From DASUPK01 sp963833375 (lineage in GTDB: Bacteria; Actinomycetota; Thermoleophilia; Solirubrobacterales; 70-9), in the NCBI GenBank assembly GCA_963833375.1, contig CAWHXR010000004.1, positions 186,001-250,000 of the forward strand: a DNA stretch of 64,000 bases, read 5' to 3'. The notes under the pieces were generated by a model. That model did not search any database, was not told the DNA's origin, and saw only the letters and a list, made by a program, of their open reading frames with translations. Positions 41,392 to 49,163 of this stretch are shown in pieces. Position 1 is the stretch's first letter. Every line of letters starts with the position of its first letter. Both the position numbers and the translations under genes were made by a program.

Positions 41392-41494
41392 GCGGTCCGT
41401 GATCCTCGTCACGCTCAGTGGGATCGCTGAGGGAATGGCAGACGCCCATGGGCTGCTCCTTCGCGCGAAATTCGAGCGCCAGATGAAAAGCGCT

Positions 41495-41510
41495 CCTTTC
41501 CATGCAAAGC
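41495..41510 (+). repeat. 16 bp repeat, type A
   Basis: CCTTTCCATGCAAAGC, 24 bp before the + strand gene at 41535. Confidence 0.75.
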
Positions 41511-41534
41511 AGTAACTAGCCTGAACCGCGGTCG

Positions 41535-41726
41535 ATGGCTGACGCGCAGATCACCCTCACCGATTCTCAGCTACAGCAGCTCCGCGCCTTCCTCGAGGAG
41601 AAGGATCACTCGGGCTCGCTCATCCTTCGGCCGGCGGTGACCCTCAGCGAGGGCTATGTCGAGGCGGTCCTGCTCGACCCAGACGGGCAGCCGACCTCCC
41701 ACAAGCGCATTTTGTTCCCGACCTAG
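41535..41726 (+). CDS. Hypothetical small protein
   Basis: 63 aa, unknown. MADAQITLTDSQLQQLRAFL, EEKDHSGSLILRPAVTLSEG, YVEAVLLDPDGQPTSHKRIL. One helix then a small beta sheet. TAGCCT lies 13 nt before the ATG and a type A 16 bp repeat lies just upstream. Only minor evidence beyond codon use. Confidence 0.55.
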   Translation: MADAQITLTDSQLQQLRAFLEEKDHSGSLILRPAVTLSEGYVEAVLLDPDGQPTSHKRILFPT

Positions 41727-41803
41727 AAGCGAAGAAGCCGTCTTCGGGTGCAACCTTCCTTGGCCGAGCCCCAGCGTCCCGGAGCTATCCCCGGATGCCC
41801 CGT

Positions 41804-42301
41804 TCAAGGTCCTCGCCGTTCATCCGAACACGCAAGAACGGAACCGAAACTGGCGACGATCTGGTCGGCCTGTTTCGCGGTGGTGAGTCCCTGGTTGAGG
41901 AGACCAATGAATTGCCGCAGCTTGCCGTGCTTCCCGGCTCGCGCTGCGCGATCGAGCAGCCCTTTGGACGCCTGTTCACCCTGCAGCCACGCAGCGACGG
42001 TCGCCTCATCGCCCGGGGCTGGCGTCAGGGTCCCAAGCTGCGTGAGGATCACTCCCTCAATGTTGGCGAGTCGCCCCATAATCTTGCCGTAGCGCACTGC
42101 AGCCTGACTCGGCCTGAGGTCTTGCCGTTTGCCCAGCTTCTTAACCTGCTGGTCCAGCTTGAACAACTGGTGGCCCGGCACTTGACAGATCGCCTCGGCC
42201 TGCGCGACGTACTCGGCGCGGGTCGAGGCCGCCTGAGCGGGCGGGACGGCGACCACCAGAATCGCCAGCAGGATGACGGCGACTGCTCCCCTCAACTTCA
42301 T
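41804..42301 (-). CDS. Secreted helical protein
   Basis: 165 aa. Signal peptide MKLRGAVAVILLAILVVAVP then PAQAAS; mature part is helical with a conserved-looking start RAEYVAQAEAICQVPGHQLF and LGKRQDLRPSQAAVRYGKIM. This type, with an early AEAIC and a late Cys, is common among actinobacterial exported proteins of unknown function. GGGAGAAGG lies 3 nt upstream of the ATG. Confidence 0.75.
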   Translation of the reverse strand: MKLRGAVAVILLAILVVAVPPAQAASTRAEYVAQAEAICQVPGHQLFKLDQQVKKLGKRQDLRPSQAAVRYGKIMGRLANIEGVILTQLGTLTPAPGDEATVAAWLQGEQASKGLLDRAARAGKHGKLRQFIGLLNQGLTTAKQADQIVASFGSVLACSDERRGP

Positions 42302-42598
42302 TCCTTCTCCCTTTCAGTCCACTTGGTCCCCTTTGACCAAGCTCGGGCCGCAGTCTATGGCGTATTCACCAGGTCGTCCGCAATCGAGACGGCGGCGGTG
42401 TTCTGCTATGGATTGCAAACGGGCGACGCTCGGAAGTCCTCAAGCCCGTGGCCGAGCATCCGGAATAAGTGGGCGCAGCGATCGACCTCGCTCTACGGAC
42501 CGCCGAAGATGTCGCCCAACTTCAGGCGGCGCGATCGGTCAACGAGGACAACCATGGCGAAGAGTGGGATGGGGTCGACATCCCCGGCCAGCTCGAGG
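42302..42598. other. Intergenic, no firm gene
   Basis: A + strand frame from GTG 42469 (MGAAIDLALRTAEDVAQLQA, then SVNEDNHGEEWDGVDIPGQL) might be a small protein, but it runs antisense into the next gene and has no clear ribosome-binding site. Otherwise nothing is supported. Confidence 0.25.
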
Positions 42599-43021
42599 TC
42601 ATAGGCACGCCGGAGTCCGCTCTGGAACCGGAGCCTTCTGAGACGGCCCAGGAGAACTCCACTGCGGGTAAACGTGTGCTCCCGGGACCCGACGATCGCG
42701 GGTCACCAAGGTCTCTTCCCCCTCTTCCGTTGACACTGTGAATCGCCTGCGGCGTCGCTCGATTGTTGCCAACTTGACGTCGCCCCGGGACAGCTCAAAT
42801 GTCCGGATGTTCGGGAGGTAGAAGCCTCCGGCGTAGCGAAGCTGAGCTAGCTCTGTCCCGTTGGCGTCACGGACCGTGAGCGCCACCGTTCTTGTTTCGG
42901 CCATTTCACATAAACGGTGCCCGTGCTCGTCTTCGACGACCCAGCGCTCGAATGTTGCCGTGGGGGCGCTCGCAAGGACCAAGCGGTACCGAGTGCCCGG
43001 CAGTTCGTGGGCGGGCTTCAT
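42599..43021 (-). CDS. Hypothetical beta-rich protein (LURP-one-like?)
   Basis: 140 aa from MKPAHELPGTRYRLVLASAP. Repeated strands: FERWVVEDEHGHRLCEMAET, VALTVRDANGTELAQLRYAG, FYLPNIRTFELSRGDVKLAT. The phrase 'V-D-E-x-G...x-D-x-x-G-x-x-L' followed by arginine-rich turns resembles the tubby-like LURP-one fold, but this is weak. The last 30 residues look non-native and may follow a frame break. Confidence 0.5.
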   Translation of the reverse strand: MKPAHELPGTRYRLVLASAPTATFERWVVEDEHGHRLCEMAETRTVALTVRDANGTELAQLRYAGGFYLPNIRTFELSRGDVKLATIERRRRRFTVSTEEGEETLVTRDRRVPGAHVYPQWSSPGPSQKAPVPERTPACL

Positions 43022-43331
43022 AGTCAGGTCTGGTTCTGCGACCAAGAATTGTGTCCTGCCGGGGTGAGTACTGCTTCGAGCAAAAGCGCCGCTTTTCGGG
43101 AGATGAAAATCCTCCGGAAGCTGACGTCCGGGTCGTGACCTACGGTCGGCTGACCGGGACAGGGGCTTCCGGGAGAACGCGAGATGGGTAGGCCGGTTCT
43201 TGGACGATGGGCCCAGAGCCCGAGCTTTTCAGTGGCCGCCCCTGCGACTTGTCCGGGTGCGCCGAGAGCGCGAATGCGTCGATGTCGTTTGCCCACCGCT
43301 TCTCCCAATCGTTCGAGGAGAGGAGGAAGAG

Positions 43332-44628
43332 ATGAGGGCAATCGGATTGGACGTCCACCTCGAGTTCTGCGAGGTGGCGATCGCGGAGGGAGCTGAGCTC
43401 CGCTCGGCGGGACGGATCGCGACCAAGCCCGAGGAGATCGAGCTCTTCGCCCAAAGTCTCGGCGCTTCGACGACAGGGTGGCGCTCGAGGTCACCGGCAA
43501 CGCCTGGGAGATCAAGCGCCTGATCGAGCCGCACGTCGCCGAGGTGATCGTCGTCTCGCCGACCGACACCGGGATCAGAGGGGCGCGGGCGAAGACCGAC
43601 CGGCTCGACGCGCGAGCGCTGGCGAGGCTCTTGGCCGCGGGCGAGCTCGATCTCGGTCTGGATGCCCGACCGCGAGACCCAGGTGATGCGCCGGCGCCTG
43701 CAGCGCCGCGGCCAGCTGGTCTCGGCGCGCTCGCGGTCAAAGAACCAGATCCACGCGAGCCTGACGCGCTGCCTCGTCGGCCGCACCCCGTTCTCCGATC
43801 TCTTTGGGGCGAAGGGTCGACGCTGGCTCTCCGGGCTCGAGCTGCCGGAGGAGGAGCGCGAGTCGGTCGACTCAGGGCTGCGCCAGATCGAGTTCCTCGA
43901 CTCCGAGATCGAGGCGGTCGAGCGGTTGATCGCCGCCGCCGCGCTCGAGAGCGCCGAGGTCAAGCGACTGATGACGGTGCCGGGGGTGAACGTGATCTGC
44001 GCGGCGACCTTCATGGCGGCGGTCGGCGAGATCCACCGCTTCCCCTCGCCCCGCAAGCTGGTCGCCTACCTCGGGCTCGACCCCAAGGTCAGCCAGTCGG
44101 GCTCGGGCCCGGCCGCCCACGGGCGGGTCTCGAAGCAGGGATCGGTCGCCGGCCGCCATGCGCTGGTGGAGGCGAGCTGGTCGGCGGTGCGCCAACCGGG
44201 GCCGCTGCACGCGTTCTATCAGCGGATCCGGGCCCGACGCGGCCACCAGCGTCGCGATCGTCGCCTGCGCGCGAAAGCTCGCCTGCCTGTTCTGGTGCCT
44301 GCTCACCCGCTCAAGAGGACTACGCCTTCGCGCAGCCCTCGCTGACCGCTCAAGAAGCTGCGCCTGCTCGAGATCCGCGCCGGTGAGTCAAGGACGCGCT
44401 AAATTAAGGGCGCCCCCACGGGGACCTTCGCGACCCGCCAGAGGATGCGCGCCGCCGAGCGCGAGCTCGCTCAGCAGGCGGAGGCCGCCTACCGACGCAT
44501 GCGTCCGCGACTGGCATGCGACCCAGGCAAAGAGAAAGGGCGCCGGCGCGACACCGGGGCGCGCATCTCGTGGGCCGTCAAGCGGCCAAGCAGCGCGGCA
44601 GGTCCAAGCCCCCGGGCCTGCTCTTTAG
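43332..44628 (+). pseudogene. Decayed IS110-family transposase
   Basis: DEDD transposase of the IS110 group. MRAIGLDVHLEFCEVAIAEG holds the first Asp; ALEVTGNAWEIKRLIEPHVA and AKTDRLDARALARLLAAGEL the next acidic residues; the C-terminal Tnp20 domain reads VPGVNVICAATFMAAVGEIH, PRKLVAYLGLDPKVSQSGSG. The tail continues as VAIVACARKLACLFWCLLTR, ERELAQQAEAAYRRM and VRDWHATQAKRKGAGATPGR. At least five frame changes separate these blocks, so it cannot be translated as it stands. Confidence 0.8.
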
Positions 44629-44703
44629 CTGGTCGTCAGGACCGGCGCCCGAGCCGAACTCTCGCAAATAGGAGGAGGTGCGTCCAGGGCCGACTTGACT
44701 TTC

Positions 44704-44719
44704 ATGCGTCGTCCAAAGC
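44704..44719 (-). repeat. 16 bp repeat, degenerate type B
   Basis: On + ATGCGTCGTCCAAAGC followed by GGCTATTC, at the 3' end of the SnoaL-like gene. Confidence 0.55.
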
Positions 44720-44733
44720 GGCTATTCCGACGA

Positions 44734-45168
44734 CTACCTCCGGAACACCGTCTCTGGTGGCTGGGCGCCGACTGCCGGATCCGCGTGTCGATGAACGACC
44801 TTCCAGGTGCCGGCCTCCGGTCGAAAGACGGTCGTGACGCGGAGCTCAATCGGGGTGAGCTCGTCGCTGCCACCGACCTTGGCCTTGCACTTCTCCACCT
44901 CCAAGAGATACGCGAGCTCCGATGTGACCGACTTCGTGATCGTCTCGAAACCGACGATCTCACCATCGCGAAAGTTGGCCGCCGCTCTATCCAGCCTCTC
45001 TTCCACCTCGGCACGTCCTCGTGCTACGCCCCCGAATGGATTTGCGAGTGTGATGTCCTCGCCCTGCGAGTACATCGCTTTGTAGGCACTCGGATCACCG
45101 TTGATGATTGCCCGCAACGCCCCGTGGTACGGCTCGATCAGGGCATCGAACTCATCTGCGCCGCTCAT
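44734..45168 (-). CDS. SnoaL/NTF2-like protein
   Basis: 144 aa: MSGADEFDALIEPYHGALRA, INGDPSAYKAMYSQGEDITL, ANPFGGVARGRAEVEERLDR and TVFRPEAGTWKVVHRHADPA. The DxTLANPFG and WKVVHRHAD blocks are those of the DUF4440/ketosteroid isomerase-like branch. TGGACC does not help initiation, but AGGAGG lies 5 nt upstream. Just upstream (45214-45170) lies a short orphan MSQ start with its own GATACT box, a relic of the repeated promoter-start module. Confidence 0.82.
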   Translation of the reverse strand: MSGADEFDALIEPYHGALRAIINGDPSAYKAMYSQGEDITLANPFGGVARGRAEVEERLDRAAANFRDGEIVGFETITKSVTSELAYLLEVEKCKAKVGGSDELTPIELRVTTVFRPEAGTWKVVHRHADPAVGAQPPETVFRR

Positions 45169-45239
45169 TTGGACCTCCTGCGCTTCAGCGGTAGCCGTCC
45201 CTGCGACATCGTCCCCGCAGTATCTCGCCCTCCACCGCT

Positions 45240-45255
45240 CCTTTCCATGCGAAGC
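45240..45255 (-). repeat. 16 bp repeat, type A variant
   Basis: CCTTTCCATGCGAAGC on +, upstream of the promoter-start relic of the SnoaL-like gene. Confidence 0.65.
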
Positions 45256-45282
45256 AGCGGTTTGCCCAGCACTCTCGGTTGG

Positions 45283-45981
45283 CTACACAGGCAGCAGGTT
45301 CGCGTTCTTCTTGCACTTCCTTAGCCGCTTATGCGACCAGTTGTGCTTGTGTGCAAGCCTCTTGCAGCGTTTAAGGGCGGCGGTGCGGCAGCCGCTGTGA
45401 ACGTTCGGGTCGTTGGGCGCGCAATCCTGTGTCTCGTCGCCGAACCCGTCGTTGTCGGCGTCGGGCTCGAGTCTCGCCGAGACGTCGAGCAGACGTTGAT
45501 CCTGTGTGGTGAATGTTGCGCTTGGGTCTCCCGGGGACAGGTCCGAATTGAAAAACGCGATCGCGTTCCCCGCAGGTGCGACGGATGCGCAGGCGGCATT
45601 CCCGACGAAGAATCCGATTTGGTCTCCGGCCTGAACCGGGATGCGAATCTCGTAGGTGTTGAGGGTGTTCGGGGCGGGGCTCACGCTGGCGCTGGTCCCG
45701 ACGATCTTGTAGCCGTTCCCGCCCGTGGGCCTACCGATTTTGAACTTGAGGAGCTGTGGCGGCACAGAATCGGCCTGGAATGCCCACATTGTGATCACCC
45801 CTGGGGAGGCGGCGAAGTACTTCTGCGCCAGCGACGTCTGCTGAAAGTACGTGGCGGCGGTGGCACAGGCGCCGCTCGGCGCGAACGTCTGCCCAATCGT
45901 GACCGCGGCTCCGGCCGGCGAGGCGTTCGCGGAGATCAGCGCGGTCGCCGCTATGAGGCCAGCGGAAAAACGCCTCAACAT
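45283..45981 (-). CDS. Secreted protein with Ca-binding loop and Lys/Cys tail
   Basis: 232 aa. Signal peptide MLRRFSAGLIAATALISANA then SPAGA; a beta-rich domain (TIGQTFAPSGACATAATYFQ, TMWAFQADSVPPQLLKFKIG, YEIRIPVQAGDQIGFFVGNA); a DxDxDG-type loop EPDADNDGFGDETQDCAPND; and a tail AALKRCKRLAHKHNWSHKRL RKCKKNANLLPV resembling that of 19865-20368. Probable cell-surface protein. Confidence 0.8.
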   Translation of the reverse strand: MLRRFSAGLIAATALISANASPAGAAVTIGQTFAPSGACATAATYFQQTSLAQKYFAASPGVITMWAFQADSVPPQLLKFKIGRPTGGNGYKIVGTSASVSPAPNTLNTYEIRIPVQAGDQIGFFVGNAACASVAPAGNAIAFFNSDLSPGDPSATFTTQDQRLLDVSARLEPDADNDGFGDETQDCAPNDPNVHSGCRTAALKRCKRLAHKHNWSHKRLRKCKKNANLLPV

Positions 45982-46047
45982 TCGTCTCCCCGGCTCACCG
46001 AGGCGAGCCTATCCGGTCCCGAGATAGTTATGCAACCCACCACCGCT

Positions 46048-46082
46048 GCTTTCCATGCAAAGCACCCCTTTTCGTCCAAAGC
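46048..46082 (-). repeat. 16 bp repeat pair A+B
   Basis: Type A at 46048-46063, type B at 46067-46082 (3 bp between), 67 bp upstream of the secreted-protein gene. Confidence 0.85.
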
Positions 46083-46389
46083 GGCTATCTGCGGGTTGCG
46101 CCAAGACGGTGTGACGCAGAGCCTTGACCGGCCCTTACACAGTTCAGGAGACCACTACCGCGTGCAGCGTGGGGCCGCCAGCCATTTGGCGGCCCCACTG
46201 CGACCCGATCTGACTACTTCTCGCTGGCGATAACCGCGTCAGGCAATCCGAGGGCGGATGAGCCGTTGAGGATCAGCGTGTCGTTGCCCGCAGGCGATGG
46301 GAGCCCCTGCTTGGCGTTTATCGCGCTGTTGAGCCGTCCCGCCGGGTTTCCGCAGCCGGTGGCCGCGGGCACGGCAAACGCCGGCGGGC
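46083..46389. other. Non-coding spacer
   Basis: A hairpin-like CGTGCAGC.../GGGGCCGCCAGCCATTTGGC GGCCCC (46171-46196) could be a terminator: GGGGCCGCCA/TGGCGGCCCC is a perfect 10 bp stem. No intact gene; frames before 46390 are the degenerate part of the LuxR fragment. Confidence 0.45.
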
Positions 46390-46527
46390 GACACGAACCG
46401 GGCGATCGCCCAGACCCTGTTCGTCACCGAGAAGACGGTCGAGACCCACCTCGGGCGTGCCTTCAAGAAGCTGGACGTCTCCTCCCGGCGTCAGTTGCCG
46501 GACGTACTCGCGCGCGCTGCCGGCTGA
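46390..46527 (+). pseudogene. LuxR-type HTH C-terminal fragment
   Basis: Encodes DTNRAIAQTLFVTEKTVETH, LGRAFKKLDVSSRRQLPDVL, ARAAG stop: the recognition helix and dimer helix of a LuxR/GerE domain. Upstream sequence does not continue the protein and has a stop at 46330. A remnant of a larger regulator, perhaps an AAA-LuxR protein. Confidence 0.7.
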
Positions 46528-46612
46528 CCCACTCACATCTGGCCCGGGAAGTAATTCGGCTGCGGGGCGTCCTTGGTTGGGAACAACACACCCGACCCAA
46601 AGGAGCACACAG

Positions 46613-47221
46613 ATGAGAACCAGGAAGACCGATTCACGACGACGCTTTCGAGTCAGCCCCGCGCTAGTCGTGGCCTCAATCGCCCTGTTCGCGGCGATGA
46701 GCGGCTTCGGCTACGCGGCGGTGAAGATGAAGGCGAACAGCGTCAAAACGCGAAACCTCAGTCACGCGGCGGTGACCACAGGCAAGATCGCCGACGGCGC
46801 TGTCACCACACCGAAGCTGGCGCCGAACGCGGTCGCGCCGAGCGCGACGAACGCCGCCAGGCTCGGTGGGGCCGCCCCGGGCGAGTGTCAGACCGGCTGG
46901 CTCAAGTCCTCGCTGGTGGTCGACACCTCGGGCCTGACGGACGCTACGCCGGACGCGGTCGTTCCAGCATTCGACTGCGCCAGCAAGGCCGCTGATTCAG
47001 TGACGATCCACAGGATCGGCACTGGGCGGTACACGCTCACCCTCGCCGGCCTTGACTCGGGGGTGGCGATCTCCTCCAGCGCCAACGTTGGCGGCGGAGC
47101 GGCGAACGTCGTCACGGCGGCCAGCAAGGTCGACGCTCAGGGCAAGGTGAATCTGAACGTGTGGAACAACGGGGATGCCGCCCTCGTCGACGGCAAGACG
47201 GTCTCGCTGATCGTTTTCTGA
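46613..47221 (+). CDS. Secreted/anchored surface protein
   Basis: 202 aa, function unknown. Basic N-terminus MRTRKTDSRRRFRVSPALVV then a TM/signal segment VASIALFAAMSGFGYAAVKM; a short repeat segment KTRNLSHAAVTTGKIADGAV TTPKLAPNAV typical of actinobacterial surface proteins; then a beta-rich domain to VDGKTVSLIVF. GGAGCACACAG provides the ribosome-binding site. Confidence 0.75.
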   Translation: MRTRKTDSRRRFRVSPALVVASIALFAAMSGFGYAAVKMKANSVKTRNLSHAAVTTGKIADGAVTTPKLAPNAVAPSATNAARLGGAAPGECQTGWLKSSLVVDTSGLTDATPDAVVPAFDCASKAADSVTIHRIGTGRYTLTLAGLDSGVAISSSANVGGGAANVVTAASKVDAQGKVNLNVWNNGDAALVDGKTVSLIVF

Positions 47222-47282
47222 TCAGGCAGCTCGGAGCTCGAGGGCCCCGGCCGTAGAGCCGGGGCCCGCCACTCCGACCGCT

Positions 47283-47561
47283 TTATCCCGGCCACTGACT
47301 GCTCCTGGCCAATGTCGGGAGGAGGACGAGGCCGAAGGCATAGAAGGCCGTCTCGACGCGACTCGCTGTCGCGACCAAGCCCAACGCGATCAAGCCGCCG
47401 GAAACCGAAGCTAGGAACATGGTCGCGCGGCCGGTCGACTCGGCGATCGTCGCCGCGCGAGCGCCCTGGAGCGCGAAGTGCTCAGTTGTCACGAACGAGA
47501 CCGTTGCGGGGGGTGGGTCACCGTCGGCGCCTGTGAGGATCTCGACGTTCTCCTCCGACAT
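47283..47561 (-). CDS. Chimeric small membrane protein with SnoaL-type start
   Basis: 92 aa: residues 1-8 MSEENVEI are the start of SnoaL-like paralogues, but the rest is unrelated: TTEHFALQGARAATIAESTG and two TM helices (RATMFLASVSGGLIALGLVA, VETAFYAFGLVLLPTLA). The body resembles the N-terminal part of a larger actinobacterial membrane protein and ends abruptly. It shares the repeated promoter-start block (16 bp repeat, CATACT, ATG), so it looks like an unrelated fragment joined to that block. Confidence 0.55.
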   Translation of the reverse strand: MSEENVEILTGADGDPPPATVSFVTTEHFALQGARAATIAESTGRATMFLASVSGGLIALGLVATASRVETAFYAFGLVLLPTLARSSQWPG

Positions 47562-47591
47562 CGCCCGCGCAGTATGTCTCGACGGACTACT

Positions 47592-47644
47592 GCTTTCCAT
47601 GCAAAGCAGCGGCCCTCGGCGGACTACTGCTTTTCGTCCAAGGC
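47592..47644 (-). repeat. 16 bp repeat pair A+B
   Basis: Type A at 47592-47607, type B variant (GCTTTTCGTCCAAGGC on +) at 47629-47644. Both are followed on the minus strand by GCAGTAGTCCG(C/T)CGAG, so the flank is duplicated too. Confidence 0.8.
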
Positions 47645-47646
47645 GG

Positions 47647-48037
47647 CTATTCCGACAGCCCGGCGGCTTCGATGGCCTGTGCCTGATCGTTGTAGTAGCC
47701 GATCTGCACGATCTTGCCGTTCTGAAACCCGCTCAACACCGCGTCGTCCCGTGTGAGTTCGATGCCGCTTCCCCTGCCCGTCACGATCATCTTGAACAAG
47801 GAGAGCGTGCGGTCTTCTCCCACAGGCCGGATTTCGAGATCCTCGATCCTCCAGGTCTCCCAGGCCGCATCCCACCTGGCAATCCACTCATAGAAAGAGT
47901 CTGCGCCTGTCGATTCGGTGATATCGTTGTCGTCGATACTCGAGGTGGGGACAAAGATCAGCGACAACAGCGTCGAAGTCACCGCGCACAAATGACTCCG
48001 TGAAATGAGGCGTTGTCTCGACGTTCTCCTGCGACAT
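47647..48037 (-). pseudogene. SnoaL/NTF2-like gene with frame break
   Basis: Start MSQENVETTPHFTESFVRGD, FDAVVADLCPHLEY in one frame; the rest, IDDNDITESTGADSFYEWIA, RWDAAWETWRIEDLEIRPVG and ending YYNDQAQAIEAAGLSE, in another. A one-base change near 47940 joins them. It starts 3 nt after the stop of the upstream SnoaL-like gene. Otherwise a typical family member. Confidence 0.7.
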
Positions 48038-48040
48038 CGC

Positions 48041-48441
48041 CTACTCGGACAGCCCGGCGGCTTCGAGGGCCTCGTCTCGCGTCCAGTACTCGCGGCCCCG
48101 CGCGATCTTCCCGTCGCGGAATGTGTAAAGGGCGGCGTAAGTCAGATCCGTCTCGACGCCGCTGAGCTTGGCGCGTCCGCTGACCCTGAAGACCGCGATG
48201 ACCTTGTCATCTCCTTGATCTGCTCGACGGGCTCTTGCCTGAAGTCATCGAACGTGTTGCGCCAGTCCTGTGCGTAGTCGCGCAAAGCGTCCTTACCAAG
48301 GATCGGGCCGTGGTCATCGGGGGCACCCTCGACAGCCCGGTAGTCAATGTCGTCCGCCCAACACTCGATCCATGCGTCGAGGTCGCCGCGGTTGAAGGCC
48401 GCGACCGAACGGCGGACGATCTCGAGGTTCTCCTCCGACAT
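48041..48441 (-). pseudogene. SnoaL/NTF2-like gene with frame break
   Basis: MSEENLEIVRRSVAAFNRGD, LDAWIECWADDIDYRAVEGA, GKDALRDYAQDWRNTFDDFR in one frame; after about 48205 it continues as DKVIAVFRVSGRAKLSGVET, DLTYAALYTFRDGKIARGRE, YWTRDEALEAAGLSE in the next. A single base near 48203-48210 restores a normal 133 aa protein. Preceded by a type A repeat and a GATACT box. Confidence 0.75.
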
Positions 48442-48470
48442 CGCCCACGCAGTATCCTCGGAGGACCGCT

Positions 48471-48486
48471 GCTTTCCATGCAAAGC
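48471..48486 (-). repeat. 16 bp repeat, type A
   Basis: GCTTTCCATGCAAAGC on +, 30 bp upstream of the SnoaL-like start; last copy before the structured region. Confidence 0.85.
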
Positions 48487-48510
48487 AGCGGTTTTCAAGA
48501 GCCGGCCAAC

Positions 48511-48565
48511 CCATCCGAAACCCATCCGAAACGCATCCGATAGCCCCATCCGGCTACCGGATGGG
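48511..48565 (+). repeat. 11 bp tandem array 1 with inverted copy
   Basis: CCATCCGAAAC twice, then GCATCCGATAG (48511-48543); then a perfect hairpin CCCATCCGG-CTA-CCGGATGGG (48545-48565) that includes an inverted copy of the unit. Confidence 0.8.
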
Positions 48566-48570
48566 TTTGC

Positions 48571-48693
48571 GCCCGCCGCGCCCCATTGCAATGCGGAATT
48601 CAGGGGTCGGCGCGCACCGACTCCGCACCCTCTACGAGTGCCCGGAGTCGGTGCGCTTGACCCCTCTTGACTGGGTGGCTGGGCGCGGCGGGC
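48571..48693 (+). ncRNA. Covarying multi-stem element, copy 1
   Basis: Outer stem GCCCGCCGCGCCC / GGGCGCGGCGGGC (13 bp, perfect), middle stem AGGGGTC / GACCCCT, inner stem GCGCACCGACTCCG / CGGAGTCGGTGCGC (14 bp, perfect), loop containing CCCTCTACGAGTG. Copy 2 changes bases in the outer and middle stems on both sides so pairing is kept. It may act as RNA or as a DNA cruciform; strand is not established. Confidence 0.6.
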
Positions 48694-48981
48694 GCCGGTT
48701 GTTGGGCTCGGGCGGTAGGAGGCCGGAAGGCGAGTGAGTGGAGTGCGGATGGGGGTCCATCGGCCGGGACGGTTTGCGCTTGTTTGACCGCGGGCGAGAT
48801 GTCCTTGGCCTGGTCGGTTGCGAGCGGTTCGTTGTAGATTGGAGCTGGCTAAGTGATGGCTGGCCTCGAAACGGCTGGCAGGCCTGAGTCGTTCCCCCCA
48901 GGTTGTTGTTGCTTCCTGCCTGATCATCTCGAGGAAGCGGCCAATCGTGTCGGCGCTCGACGGCAAGAACCCACTCCCGAC

Positions 48982-49025
48982 GAAGTGTCCGCGAAGTGTC
49001 CGCTAGGTGTCCGCGCGCTGTCCGC
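48982..49025 (+). repeat. 11 bp tandem array 2 (four units)
   Basis: GAAGTGTCCGC, GAAGTGTCCGC, TAGGTGTCCGC, GCGCTGTCCGC in perfect 11 bp register; an inverted copy GTGGACACTTTC lies at 49029-49040. Iteron-like. Confidence 0.8.
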
Positions 49026-49043
49026 GGCGTGGACACTTTCCGG

Positions 49044-49163
49044 CCCGCGCCGCCCCATTCCTATGCGGAATTCGCGGGTCTGCGCGCCTCGACTCCGCTC
49101 CCTCTACGAGTGATCGGAGTCGATGCGCTTGACCCGATTTATGACTGGTTGGGGCGGCGCGGG
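49044..49163 (+). ncRNA. Covarying multi-stem element, copy 2
   Basis: Outer stem CCCGCGCCGCCCC / GGGGCGGCGCGGG (13 bp, perfect), middle CGGGTC / GACCCG, inner GCGCCTCGACTCCG / CGGAGTCGATGCGC (one mismatch), loop with CCCTCTACGAGTG. Same arrangement as copy 1, 473 bp upstream. Confidence 0.6.

Noticed and set aside
42469..42741. 90-residue + strand frame
   Set aside because: Weak start signal and antisense overlap with the gene at 42599; not enough support to list as a gene.
36288..48486. Integron with attC sites
   Set aside because: The 16 bp repeats lack the GTTRRRY core and the longer attC fold, and no integron-type integrase is seen.
48511..49040. CRISPR array
   Set aside because: Units are 11 bp with no spacers and no cas genes are present.
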